Below, one piece after another: positions 11,096 to 19,741 of a stretch of DNA of 64,000 nucleotides (position 1 is the stretch's first letter; each line of letters opens with the position of its first letter). The DNA comes from Salinimonas iocasae. Lineage in GTDB: Bacteria > Pseudomonadota > Gammaproteobacteria > Enterobacterales > Alteromonadaceae. The notes below the pieces were generated by a model. That model had not been told where the DNA came from. It did no database searches and saw only the letters and a list, made by a program, of their open reading frames with translations. A program made the position numbers and the translations under genes. The stretch is taken from the NCBI RefSeq assembly GCF_006228385.1, contig NZ_CP039852.1, forward strand, positions 1,690,001 to 1,754,000. Reading direction: 5' to 3'.

Positions 11096-12355
11096 CTAAC
11101 TACGCTTCCTGAACTCGACGATTAATACAGTAAAAGCGATTAGCGCAAATGTCACCCAAACGATGGGCGGCAGCATAGATGAGCTGATTTTTGCAATATC
11201 ACCATCCAGCGAAGCAGGTATGAGTGACGCGATTCCCGCAGACAGATTCAATCCCATTAGCAGTTTTAATAGCTTAGCGTGCTTTTCTGTACGCGAATCA
11301 ATATGTAATTTCGCCAGATTGATGTGTTCCTTCACCGCATCAAGGTGTTTATATGTCTGAGCAATATGCCCGTCCAGCTTTAACGCGTCATTAATAGACG
11401 CTGATAAGAACGTATAGTCATCGTTTTTAAACGGAATGCTGAGATTATCAAAGTTGATCATTTCACGGTTACAGGTGAAATAGAATGTTTCTATATCTTT
11501 AGCTTCCTGGTTTAGCAGCGTATAACTTTGGGTTTCGCTGTCGATGTTCCGGTTAATCTGATCAAGTCGGTGCTCGCATTGAAAAATCCAGGTCTGACAC
11601 TGAAAAAAGCGCGATAAAGACTCTATATAAAGGTTCATGAACGTGGCCCGTTTCTCTTGACTGACCATTAAGATTGTTTTCCAGGTACCTAACAGAATAC
11701 GGCCATCATCTAGTCGCTTTACGGTACTTTCAAAGCCTTCATCAAGGAGTTCTTTACAGACAAAATCACTGCCTGAATCACACGCATACAGCAAGCGGCC
11801 ATGTTGATAGGGGTAGCAGTAAGAGTCTGGCTTAAACTCATCTGACTGCCTGACAAGCCCTTTTATCTCTTCGAGTAATTTGCAGTGATTTAGAATTGGG
11901 GGGATTGTGTCATCGACAACGGGTGTAGCGATTCGGGTCATTGCATTTTTATATGCATTATTTCGCTTAAGATAACGAGAGTAAGAAAGGTTAATATAAC
12001 ACTGAAGGGCCTCAGTAATCGCAGTGATACTGTCATTAGCAAGCCCGGGAATATGATAATCGTATTCAAAACATATATTGCCGCAAACCCGGATAGAAAG
12101 CTGGAGCGAAACCTCGACGTCAGTGTTTAAAATCGTGAGGCGTTGGGTATCTATGACATAGCAGAGCTTGGGAATGTGCAGTGCAAGATAGCTGAAGTTA
12201 TACGCCATATATTCATATTCGTGTTTGCAACTTTCCCACGAATAGTGCTTCACAAGCAGGCTATCTACACGATTGAGTGCTTCAACAGATGGCGTAAAAA
12301 CGCCACCCAAATCATAGAATATCGGGTTTAAAATGGTTACAGATGGGCCAGACAT
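11096..12355 (-). CDS. unrecognised protein with C-terminal membrane anchor
   Basis: 419 residues; I do not recognise a family. Residues ~1-230 look globular and cysteine-rich. Residues ~235-365 are helical with coiled-coil character (for example CEHRLDQINRNIDSETQSY and the stretch LDAVKEHINLAKLHIDSRTEK). Two hydrophobic segments near 367-385 and 393-412 end in EFRKRS, so the protein is probably anchored by its C-terminus with the bulk in the cytoplasm. That layout faintly resembles CorA-like or DUF155-type proteins, but the motifs of those families were not seen. It is a single gene between icd and cspD. It is a real gene by length and consistent reading frame; the function is unknown. Confidence 0.65.
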   Translation of the reverse strand: MSGPSVTILNPIFYDLGGVFTPSVEALNRVDSLLVKHYSWESCKHEYEYMAYNFSYLALHIPKLCYVIDTQRLTILNTDVEVSLQLSIRVCGNICFEYDYHIPGLANDSITAITEALQCYINLSYSRYLKRNNAYKNAMTRIATPVVDDTIPPILNHCKLLEEIKGLVRQSDEFKPDSYCYPYQHGRLLYACDSGSDFVCKELLDEGFESTVKRLDDGRILLGTWKTILMVSQEKRATFMNLYIESLSRFFQCQTWIFQCEHRLDQINRNIDSETQSYTLLNQEAKDIETFYFTCNREMINFDNLSIPFKNDDYTFLSASINDALKLDGHIAQTYKHLDAVKEHINLAKLHIDSRTEKHAKLLKLLMGLNLSAGIASLIPASLDGDIAKISSSMLPPIVWVTFALIAFTVLIVEFRKRS

Positions 12356-12430
12356 CAGACGTCCATGTTTACTCAGAAAAGCTAAATGTAAATAATGGCT
12401 GCGCTATCTGTCTAGCACTTAATTAGTAAA

Positions 12431-12514
12431 ATGCCGGGAATGGGTACCGGTGGGGGATATGTAAGCAAAGAAATCGAAGTGCCTGATGTGTCGGATACTT
12501 TAGAACAGGCATAA
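12431..12514 (+). CDS. possible 27-residue small ORF before a terminator
   Basis: ATG to TAA encodes MPGMGTGGGYVSKEIEVPDV and seven more residues (SDTLEQA). The stop is followed at once by a strong hairpin terminator. No good ribosome-binding site is visible, and it could equally be chance or the remnant of a lost gene's 3' end. A stop lies six codons upstream in frame. Confidence 0.25.
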   Translation: MPGMGTGGGYVSKEIEVPDVSDTLEQA

Positions 12515-12550
12515 AAAAGCTTTTACTGTTAAATGCAGTAAAAGCTTTTT
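12513..12550. terminator. bidirectional terminator next to cspD
   Basis: A perfect 15-bp stem AAAAAGCTTTTACTG / CAGTAAAAGCTTTTT with a 7-base loop has T-runs on both strands. It lies 20 bp after the cspD stop on the minus strand. Confidence 0.85.
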
Positions 12551-12569
12551 GGCGTTTATTTACCGGATT

Positions 12570-12788
12570 TTAACGCTCAGGTTCGTCCATTACGCCGATG
12601 TTTTCAGCATGCAGGCCTTTAGGGCCTTGCTGAACATCAAAGGTCACTTCCTGACCAGCTTTTAGAGAACGATAACCTTCCATTTGGATGGTTGAATAGT
12701 GAGCGAAAATGTCTTCACCGCCATTTTCTGGCACGATGAATCCAAACCCTTTTGCGTTGTTAAACCACTTAACTTTACCAACCGCCAT
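12570..12788 (-). CDS. cspD: CspD, cold-shock-like protein
   Basis: 72 residues with a single cold-shock domain. RNP1 (KGFGFI) and RNP2 (DIFAHY) are intact, giving an OB-fold that binds single-stranded nucleic acid. In E. coli CspD is a stationary-phase inhibitor of replication and sits next to and divergent from clpS, as here. The last residues (GVMDEPER) are short compared with CspA-type proteins. Confidence 0.92.
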   Translation of the reverse strand: MAVGKVKWFNNAKGFGFIVPENGGEDIFAHYSTIQMEGYRSLKAGQEVTFDVQQGPKGLHAENIGVMDEPER

Positions 12789-12993
12789 ACTTCGACTTCC
12801 TCTTAATCCTTGAACTCACACAGTTATGCCCCCACAATAGGTTTGAAGGGCAAATTGTACAGTCATGCGTCACTTCATAACGGTACATCAGAAACTGTAG
12901 ATATTTTAACCACTCAATGTCAAGCGTATTTTGAAGAATTAATCTTATAGAAAAAATTCTGCGTAATATACGCTTAAGCACTATCCTATTACT

Positions 12994-13314
12994 ATGAGCA
13001 AAGACAACGCGATCAGTATTGAAAGAGAAAAACTTAGAGAAGCGCAGCGTAAGAAGACGCAACCGCCTCCCATGTACAAAGTGTTGTTGAACAACGACGA
13101 TTACACGCCGATGGACTTTGTGGTCGAAGTACTCACACGTTTTTTTAATTTGGATTCGGAGAAAGCCAATCAAATTATGTTGACAGTGCATTATCAGGGA
13201 AAAGCTGTCTGCGGCATTTTTACTGCAGAAATTGCTGAAACCAAAGTAATGCAGGTCAATCAGTACGCACGAAAGAATCAACATCCGCTTATGTGCACCA
13301 TGGAACCGGCGTAG
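12994..13314 (+). CDS. clpS: ClpS, N-degron adaptor of ClpAP
   Basis: 106 residues. ClpS captures proteins with N-terminal Leu, Phe, Tyr or Trp and delivers them to ClpAP. The core [20 protein letters not shown], containing the N-degron pocket residues Asn-Asp-Asp, is intact, as is the C-terminal CTMEP. It is divergent from cspD and 27 bp upstream of clpA, probably in one operon. Confidence 0.97.
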   Translation: MSKDNAISIEREKLREAQRKKTQPPPMYKVLLNNDDYTPMDFVVEVLTRFFNLDSEKANQIMLTVHYQGKAVCGIFTAEIAETKVMQVNQYARKNQHPLMCTMEPA

Positions 13315-13341
13315 TAAGTGAACTAACTAGGGGCGAGCAAT

Positions 13342-15621
13342 ATGTTGAACAAAGAATTAGAGCAGACGTTAAACGAAGCATTCGTGTTTGCCAGAGAGCA
13401 TCGACACGAGTTTATGACGGTTGAACATTTGCTATTAGCATTAATGGACAATTCATCAGCGCAGGAAGCCCTCAAAGCCTGTGGCGCGGATATCGATACA
13501 ATTAAAAACGAGCTGATAGAGTTTGTTAAAGACACCACGCCACTTATTCTTGAAGACCAGGTAGGTGAGAGAGAAACTCAGCCCACACTTGGCTTCCAGC
13601 GCGTGCTGCAACGCGCTGTTTTTCATGTTCAGTCTTCCGGCCGCGATGAAGTAACCGGCGCAAATGTGCTTGTCGCTATTTTTAGTGAGCAGGAGTCTCA
13701 GGCTGTTTATATTCTTAAAAAGTCCGATGTTACCCGATTAGATGTTGTGAATTTTATCAGTCATGGCGTAAGTAAAGCCGACGATGAAGCGCCGGGGGCG
13801 TCAGGTGAAACCAGTGAAGAAGGTGCTGAAGGCGAAGAGGGCGGTTCGGCGTTAAGCAAATATGCAACTGACCTGAACCGGCAGGCAAAGGACGGCAAAA
13901 TTGACCCTCTAATAGGCCGTGATTCAGAGCTTGAAAGAACTATTCAGATTCTATGTCGCCGCCGTAAAAATAACCCCCTGCTTGTTGGTGAGGCCGGTGT
14001 AGGTAAAACGGCTATTGCAGAAGGACTGGCATACCGCATAGTGCAGGAAGACGTGCCGGAAGTTATTGCAAAAAGTACCGTGTACTCCCTGGACCTGGGC
14101 GGTCTGCTGGCGGGAACGAAATACCGTGGTGACTTTGAAAAACGCCTCAAAGCTATTCTAAAAGAACTTAGCGCAGACGAGCACGCTATTCTGTTTATCG
14201 ATGAGATACATACCATCATCGGTGCGGGTGCTGCTTCAGGGGGCGTAATGGATGCCTCTAATTTACTTAAACCCAAATTAAGCAGTGGTGAATTACGTTG
14301 TATTGGTTCAACCACGTTCCAGGAATATCAGGGCATTTTTGAAAAGGACAGAGCGTTAGCTCGTCGCTTCCAGAAAGTCGATATTACTGAGCCGAGTGTG
14401 AGCGATACGACGAAAATCTTGCTTGGTCTGAAAAACAGATATGAAGAGCATCACAGCGTTCGTTTTACACAAAAAGCGCTTCAGGCTGCTGCGGAGTTGT
14501 CAGCTAAGTACATTAATGAGCGGCACTTGCCTGATAAGGCTATCGATGTAATGGATGAAGCTGGGGCCAGTCAGCGTCTGTTGCCGCAGTCCAAGCGTAA
14601 GAAAACTATCAATGTATCAGACATTGAACAGATCATTGCCAAAATGGCGCGTATACCTGAGAAATCGGTTTCAGCGTCAGATAAAGAGGTACTTAAAAAT
14701 CTTAATCGAGACCTTAAGATGGTTGTGTTCGGACAGGATAAAGCGATTGAGTCGCTGACAGATGCAATTCACCTGTCCCGCTCAGGACTGGGCAATGAAG
14801 AGAAGCCGATTGGTAGCTTCCTGTTTGCCGGGCCTACCGGTGTCGGTAAAACAGAAGTTACTCAGCAGCTGGCAAAAATCATGGGTGTGGAACTGGTACG
14901 GTTCGACATGTCTGAATACATGGAGCGCCATGCGGTAAGCCGGCTAATAGGTGCGCCTCCAGGCTATGTCGGCTTTGATCAGGGCGGTCTGTTGACTGAT
15001 GCTGTGATAAAAAACCCTTACTCAGTTGTGTTGCTGGATGAGATAGAGAAAGCACACAGCGATATTTACAATATCCTGTTGCAGGTGATGGACCACGGGA
15101 CCCTGACCGATAACAACGGACGAAAAGTTGATTTCAGAAATGTTGTGTTAGTCATGACGACAAATGCGGGTGTACAGGAAACTGTGCGTAAGTCTATCGG
15201 CTTCAAACAACAGGACCATAGTCACGACGCGCTAAGCGAAATAAACAAAGTGTTCTCGCCAGAATTCCGAAACCGTCTGGATGCGATCATTTGGTTTAAT
15301 CACCTTGAGACAGACATCATTCTTCAGGTGGTTGATAAGTTTATCATCGAGCTTCAGGCGCAACTTGATGTTAAAGGCGTGTCCCTTGACGTTACCAGCG
15401 ATGCCAGGGCATATCTGGCAGAGAAGGGCTACGATCGCTCGATGGGTGCACGGCCTATGTCGCGCTTAATCAAGGAAGAAATCAAGAAAGAGCTGGCCAA
15501 TGAGCTTCTCTTTGGCGAGTTAAGCAAAGGCGGCAGCGTGAAAGTAGATCTCGGAGACGACAAGCTGGTGTTTACCTATACCGGTGTAGAATCTAAGAAT
15601 ACGCAGGCTGAGTCGAATTAA
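13342..15621 (+). CDS. clpA: ClpA, ATP-binding subunit of ClpAP protease
   Basis: 759 residues, the normal length. An N-terminal Clp repeat domain (1-140) is followed by an acidic linker (~145-168) and two AAA+ modules. Walker A1 is GEAGVGKT (216-223) with Walker B ILFIDEIH; Walker A2 is GPTGVGKT with Walker B VVLLDEIEKAH. ClpA unfolds substrates for ClpP, which is not in this window. ATG at 13342 has GGGGCGAG upstream. A terminator follows. Confidence 0.98.
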   Translation: MLNKELEQTLNEAFVFAREHRHEFMTVEHLLLALMDNSSAQEALKACGADIDTIKNELIEFVKDTTPLILEDQVGERETQPTLGFQRVLQRAVFHVQSSGRDEVTGANVLVAIFSEQESQAVYILKKSDVTRLDVVNFISHGVSKADDEAPGASGETSEEGAEGEEGGSALSKYATDLNRQAKDGKIDPLIGRDSELERTIQILCRRRKNNPLLVGEAGVGKTAIAEGLAYRIVQEDVPEVIAKSTVYSLDLGGLLAGTKYRGDFEKRLKAILKELSADEHAILFIDEIHTIIGAGAASGGVMDASNLLKPKLSSGELRCIGSTTFQEYQGIFEKDRALARRFQKVDITEPSVSDTTKILLGLKNRYEEHHSVRFTQKALQAAAELSAKYINERHLPDKAIDVMDEAGASQRLLPQSKRKKTINVSDIEQIIAKMARIPEKSVSASDKEVLKNLNRDLKMVVFGQDKAIESLTDAIHLSRSGLGNEEKPIGSFLFAGPTGVGKTEVTQQLAKIMGVELVRFDMSEYMERHAVSRLIGAPPGYVGFDQGGLLTDAVIKNPYSVVLLDEIEKAHSDIYNILLQVMDHGTLTDNNGRKVDFRNVVLVMTTNAGVQETVRKSIGFKQQDHSHDALSEINKVFSPEFRNRLDAIIWFNHLETDIILQVVDKFIIELQAQLDVKGVSLDVTSDARAYLAEKGYDRSMGARPMSRLIKEEIKKELANELLFGELSKGGSVKVDLGDDKLVFTYTGVESKNTQAESN

Positions 15622-15639
15622 TCCTAAAGACAGAAACTA

Positions 15640-15665
15640 AAAACCCGGCATTAGCCGGGTTTTTT
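15640..15665. terminator. terminator between clpA and infA
   Basis: The stem AACCCGGC / GCCGGGTT with loop ATTA is followed by T on the plus strand and flanked by A on the left, so it can serve both converging genes. Confidence 0.85.
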
Positions 15666-15694
15666 CTTATCGGTGAGATTCTTACTTACTGATA

Positions 15695-15913
15695 TTATCT
15701 TGCACGATACACAATACGACCTTTAGTCAGATCATAAGGTGTCATCTCAACAGTGACTTTGTCACCTGTCAGAATTCGAATATAGTTTTTACGCATTTTT
15801 CCGGAGATATGCGCAGTGACCACGTGGCCATTTTCCAGTTCAACGCGGAACATTGTGTTGGGTAGGGTATCTAGAATTACCCCTTCCATTTCAATAGAAT
15901 CTTCTTTTGCCAT
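15695..15913 (-). CDS. infA: translation initiation factor IF-1
   Basis: 72 residues and a near-canonical IF-1: [20 protein letters not shown] at the start, then the S1-like OB-fold with [10 protein letters not shown] and [10 protein letters not shown]. It binds the 30S A site during initiation. It lies between clpA and bpt/aat as in the E. coli aat-infA-clpA neighbourhood, and is transcribed with bpt and aat upstream on the minus strand. Confidence 0.98.
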   Translation of the reverse strand: MAKEDSIEMEGVILDTLPNTMFRVELENGHVVTAHISGKMRKNYIRILTGDKVTVEMTPYDLTKGRIVYRAR

Positions 15914-15992
15914 GTATAGCAGTTACCTCAGTAAGTCAAAATTTTGCCGCGCAGACCTTAACTAATCTTGCCAGATATGTAAAGGTAAAACG

Positions 15993-16700
15993 CTATTTTT
16001 TATCAAAGCGATGCCAGTCGTTATTATAAAAACGCTCATTAGGATAAAAACGACGCTTATAATTCATTTTAGCACAATCATCTATCTGGTAGCCCAGATA
16101 AAGATACTGTTTGTGATTTGCTTTTGCGTGCAACACTTGTTGCATGATCATCCAGGTACCTGGTGAATGCTTCAGTCTGTCAGGCGCATAAAAAGTGTAG
16201 AGGGCTGAGTAGGCCTGATGCTCATTATCATTGTCTATGTTGTCAGTTACCGCCACTGCCACTAACTCATCACCCTCGTAGGCTTCTACAAATATCGGCG
16301 ACTTCCATTCACAAAGAATAAAGCTTTCGAACTGTTGACGATTAGGTGGGTACATAGACCCATCAGCGTGACGCTGGGTGATATAGCGCTCATAAAGCTC
16401 GTAGTACGCGTCACGGGGCGCGAATGCCAGGGTGGAAGACAAATGAGCATTACGCGATAGAACACGCTTCTGACTTTTCGACGGCGTAAATTCATCTACC
16501 AGAATACGAATTGACTGACACGCTGAGCAGGAAGGACAATGCGGCCGGTAAATCTGTGCACCGCTGCGTCTGAAGCCTGCCTGGATTAGCTGACCATATC
16601 GCCATGCAAAGTTTTGGTCTTTCTCTGCGAAAACTAACAATTGCTCATGCTCATCAGGCAAATAGCTACAGCTGAATGTTTGGGTAATTCCGAATTTCAT
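15993..16700 (-). CDS. bpt: Bpt, aspartate/glutamate leucyl-tRNA-protein transferase
   Basis: 235 residues. The Ate1/Bpt family transfers an amino acid from tRNA to N-terminal acidic residues; the bacterial branch transfers Leu to Asp/Glu, creating ClpS-recognised N-degrons. A cysteine cluster at the N-terminus (FSCSY, then HCPSCSACQSIR) and the C-terminal MNYKRRFYPNERF are typical. The ATG at 16700 overlaps the aat stop as ATGA, indicating coupling. Calling it Bpt instead of arginyl Ate1 rests on the bacterial context and short length. Confidence 0.92.
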   Translation of the reverse strand: MKFGITQTFSCSYLPDEHEQLLVFAEKDQNFAWRYGQLIQAGFRRSGAQIYRPHCPSCSACQSIRILVDEFTPSKSQKRVLSRNAHLSSTLAFAPRDAYYELYERYITQRHADGSMYPPNRQQFESFILCEWKSPIFVEAYEGDELVAVAVTDNIDNDNEHQAYSALYTFYAPDRLKHSPGTWMIMQQVLHAKANHKQYLYLGYQIDDCAKMNYKRRFYPNERFYNNDWHRFDKK

Positions 16701-17446
16701 AGGGCAATCACCTGCTTCTGCCAGCACTTACGATAAGCGGGCATAAGATCACCGTTTTCATCCAAAGTCTGAGAGTGCTCTTTCAGTCGCAAGATAAATT
16801 CATTCCGACTGACAGTTTTCGCGCCCAGGCTCGCCAGGTGTTCAGTAGGCATCTGACAATCAATAAATGCTAACCCATGCGTCTGCATGTGTTTTACTAA
16901 TGCATACATAGCAAGTTTAGACGTGTTTGGCTGTTTGTGGAACATAGATTCGCCACAAAAAACGTTGCCTACTGCCACCCCGTAAAGGCCGCCTACCAAA
17001 CTGCTGGTCTCATCACGAACCTCAATTGAATGGGCAAACCCTGCTTTATGCAGTTGCAGGTAAGCTGTTTGCATTTCATCGGTAATCCAGGTCGCCGATG
17101 TTTCTTCGTCACTGTGAAGATCACGCCGTGGAATAGAGGCGCAAAGGCCTATCACATCTTCAAACTGATGGTTGAGCGTAACCGTGTAGCACTGTTTTCG
17201 AATGAGTTTGCGCAGGCTTCTTGAACAATGAAACCCATCCAGCTCAATAATGGCCCGAGGATCAGGTGACCACCACAACAACGGTTCATTATCGCTAAAC
17301 CACGGAAATACCCCCTGACTGTACGCATTCAGCAGACGTCGCACTGACAGATCGCCACCGAAAGCCAATAAGCCGTTAGGTTCGCTTAGTGCTTTGCTAA
17401 CAGGCGGGAAAGGTGTGTGTTCGGTCAGGTAAGGAAGCTCAATCAT
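16697..17446 (-). CDS. aat: Aat, leucyl/phenylalanyl-tRNA-protein transferase
   Basis: 249 residues. Aat transfers Leu or Phe from tRNA to N-terminal Arg or Lys, feeding ClpS-ClpAP. The family block GLLAFGGDLSVRRLLNAYSQ with GVFPWF and WWSPDPRAI is intact, as is the substrate-pocket region GGLYGVAVGNVFCGESMF. Together with bpt, clpS and clpA all branches of the bacterial N-degron pathway lie within 4.5 kb. Confidence 0.97.
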   Translation of the reverse strand: MIELPYLTEHTPFPPVSKALSEPNGLLAFGGDLSVRRLLNAYSQGVFPWFSDNEPLLWWSPDPRAIIELDGFHCSRSLRKLIRKQCYTVTLNHQFEDVIGLCASIPRRDLHSDEETSATWITDEMQTAYLQLHKAGFAHSIEVRDETSSLVGGLYGVAVGNVFCGESMFHKQPNTSKLAMYALVKHMQTHGLAFIDCQMPTEHLASLGAKTVSRNEFILRLKEHSQTLDENGDLMPAYRKCWQKQVIAL

Positions 17447-17523
17447 AGTAATAAGCGATAGTACTTTTCAAAATAGTTATAGCAAAAACCGGCGCGCTTT
17501 AATGCCAAATTCAGTCGTCACAT

Positions 17524-17548
17524 TAAAAAAGGGCCCGATGGGCCCCTT
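17524..17548 (-). terminator. terminator of trxB
   Basis: On the minus strand the stem GGGGCCC / GGGCCC with loop ATC is followed by six T; it lies 20 bp after the trxB stop. Confidence 0.85.
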
Positions 17549-17567
17549 TGCTAAAGCATACAGAACA

Positions 17568-18548
<981 letters not shown>

Positions 18549-18784
18549 TCAAAACCTGCCATATGCAGATTTGTACAAACGATGAGTGTCTTTATTAGGG
18601 CAAAATTTTTACATTCAATAGTGAACGATGCAATCACCAACGACAATGAATAATATTTCAATATGGTAACCCGCATTGATGAGCTATACTCGGGGTGATT
18701 AAGTATTAAATGAAAAGAGCGCCAGTTAAACAGTAATTACAGTGGGAAAGGGTGGTTACTGGCAAGCTTTAGTCGAGGTGATTT

Positions 18785-19234
18785 ATGTCACAATCCGTAT
18801 TATCTTTATTCCGGGACGGTCATGCGTACATGAGCACGTGGCCGGTAAAAAAAGAGTTATACCCTCACTTCCCTGAATGCAAAGTCATTAGCGCTACGCG
18901 GTTTTCTATCGCTGTAATGCCGCCTGTTGCGGTGGTTTGCAGTGCAATGTTGTTTAATACGCTGGGCGGTGACTACCTGCCTCAGACACTGGCTATTGGT
19001 GCATTTTTTCTCAGCTTACCGTTGCAGGGTATCCTCTGGCTGGGACACAGGTCTAATCAAACTCTGCCACCGGCATTAAAGAGCTGGTATCATGAAATTC
19101 ACGGTAAATTGCAACAGGAAGGTTGCGAGGTTCATTCGCGTCAGTCAGAACCGAAATACAGGGAACTTGCAGCATTGTTAAAGTCAGCTTTCGATCAGCT
19201 CGATAAGGTATTTACACGTCGATGGTTTGAATAA
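18785..19234 (+). CDS. yfbV: UPF0208 membrane protein (YfbV family)
   Basis: 149 residues, same length as E. coli YfbV (151) with the shared blocks SLFRDGHAYMSTWP, FSIAVMPPVAV and FDQLDKVF. Two membrane segments lie at about 42-60 and 68-88. E. coli YfbV has been linked to insulation of the Ter macrodomain; the molecular role is not settled. ATG at 18785 has GAGGTG upstream. Confidence 0.88.
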   Translation: MSQSVLSLFRDGHAYMSTWPVKKELYPHFPECKVISATRFSIAVMPPVAVVCSAMLFNTLGGDYLPQTLAIGAFFLSLPLQGILWLGHRSNQTLPPALKSWYHEIHGKLQQEGCEVHSRQSEPKYRELAALLKSAFDQLDKVFTRRWFE

Positions 19235-19239
19235 GTTGA

Positions 19240-19737
19240 CTAAAGGTGCTTTCCCGTAAACGTCAGAATTCCTCTGCACCCTCTGCATAGGTACTGTTGT
19301 TTGTTACGCATTACCTTATTGTGACGACGTACCGATAAGTTAATCTCACCGCACTCACAGCGATACACGTATTCCTTCAGACCCAATGGGGCGAGATCAA
19401 AACGGTGCGTAGTTCTCGCTGGTGCCTCAAACAGGTTGCGCATAACCCATTGCCATTGTTTACCGTGTGGCGCAACGCGACCGTAAATCTGATAGACAAT
19501 AATATGACAGACCTCGTGAGGTATCACCTCGTCGAAATAGGCCTGCCGATTGTGAGTAAAAAAGACTGGATTAAAATTAATTTTATTCGTTGTCAGGTTA
19601 GCGGTACCCGCATTTTTTCCTGACTTTCGCCAGCCAATTGCCGGTGTTTTAAGAGGTTGTGAAAAATGCGACTCTGCTAAAGAGAACAGCGCGTTAACGC
19701 GCTGTTCGACTTCGTTTTTTTCATGTTGCGATATCAC
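19240..19737 (-). CDS. sprT: SprT-like zinc metalloprotease-fold protein
   Basis: The zinc motif HEVCH (in PHEVCHIIVYQ), GRVAPHGKQW and the C-terminal zinc-ribbon cysteines (CEC, CRGC) are as in SprT. The start is uncertain: GTG at 19737 gives 165 residues, matching E. coli SprT in length and falling 4 bp after the sppA stop; an ATG at 19791 would overlap sppA by 50 bp and add a Cys-rich leader that is not conserved. In E. coli the protein is associated with bolA transcription; the eukaryotic relative Spartan cleaves DNA-protein crosslinks. Confidence 0.85.
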   Translation of the reverse strand: MISQHEKNEVEQRVNALFSLAESHFSQPLKTPAIGWRKSGKNAGTANLTTNKINFNPVFFTHNRQAYFDEVIPHEVCHIIVYQIYGRVAPHGKQWQWVMRNLFEAPARTTHRFDLAPLGLKEYVYRCECGEINLSVRRHNKVMRNKQQYLCRGCRGILTFTGKHL

Positions 19738-19741
19738 GTGG

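Noticed and set aside
12775..13284. 169-codon minus-strand frame across the cspD-clpS promoter and clpS
   Set aside because: It is antisense to clpS, has odd composition and no ribosome-binding site.
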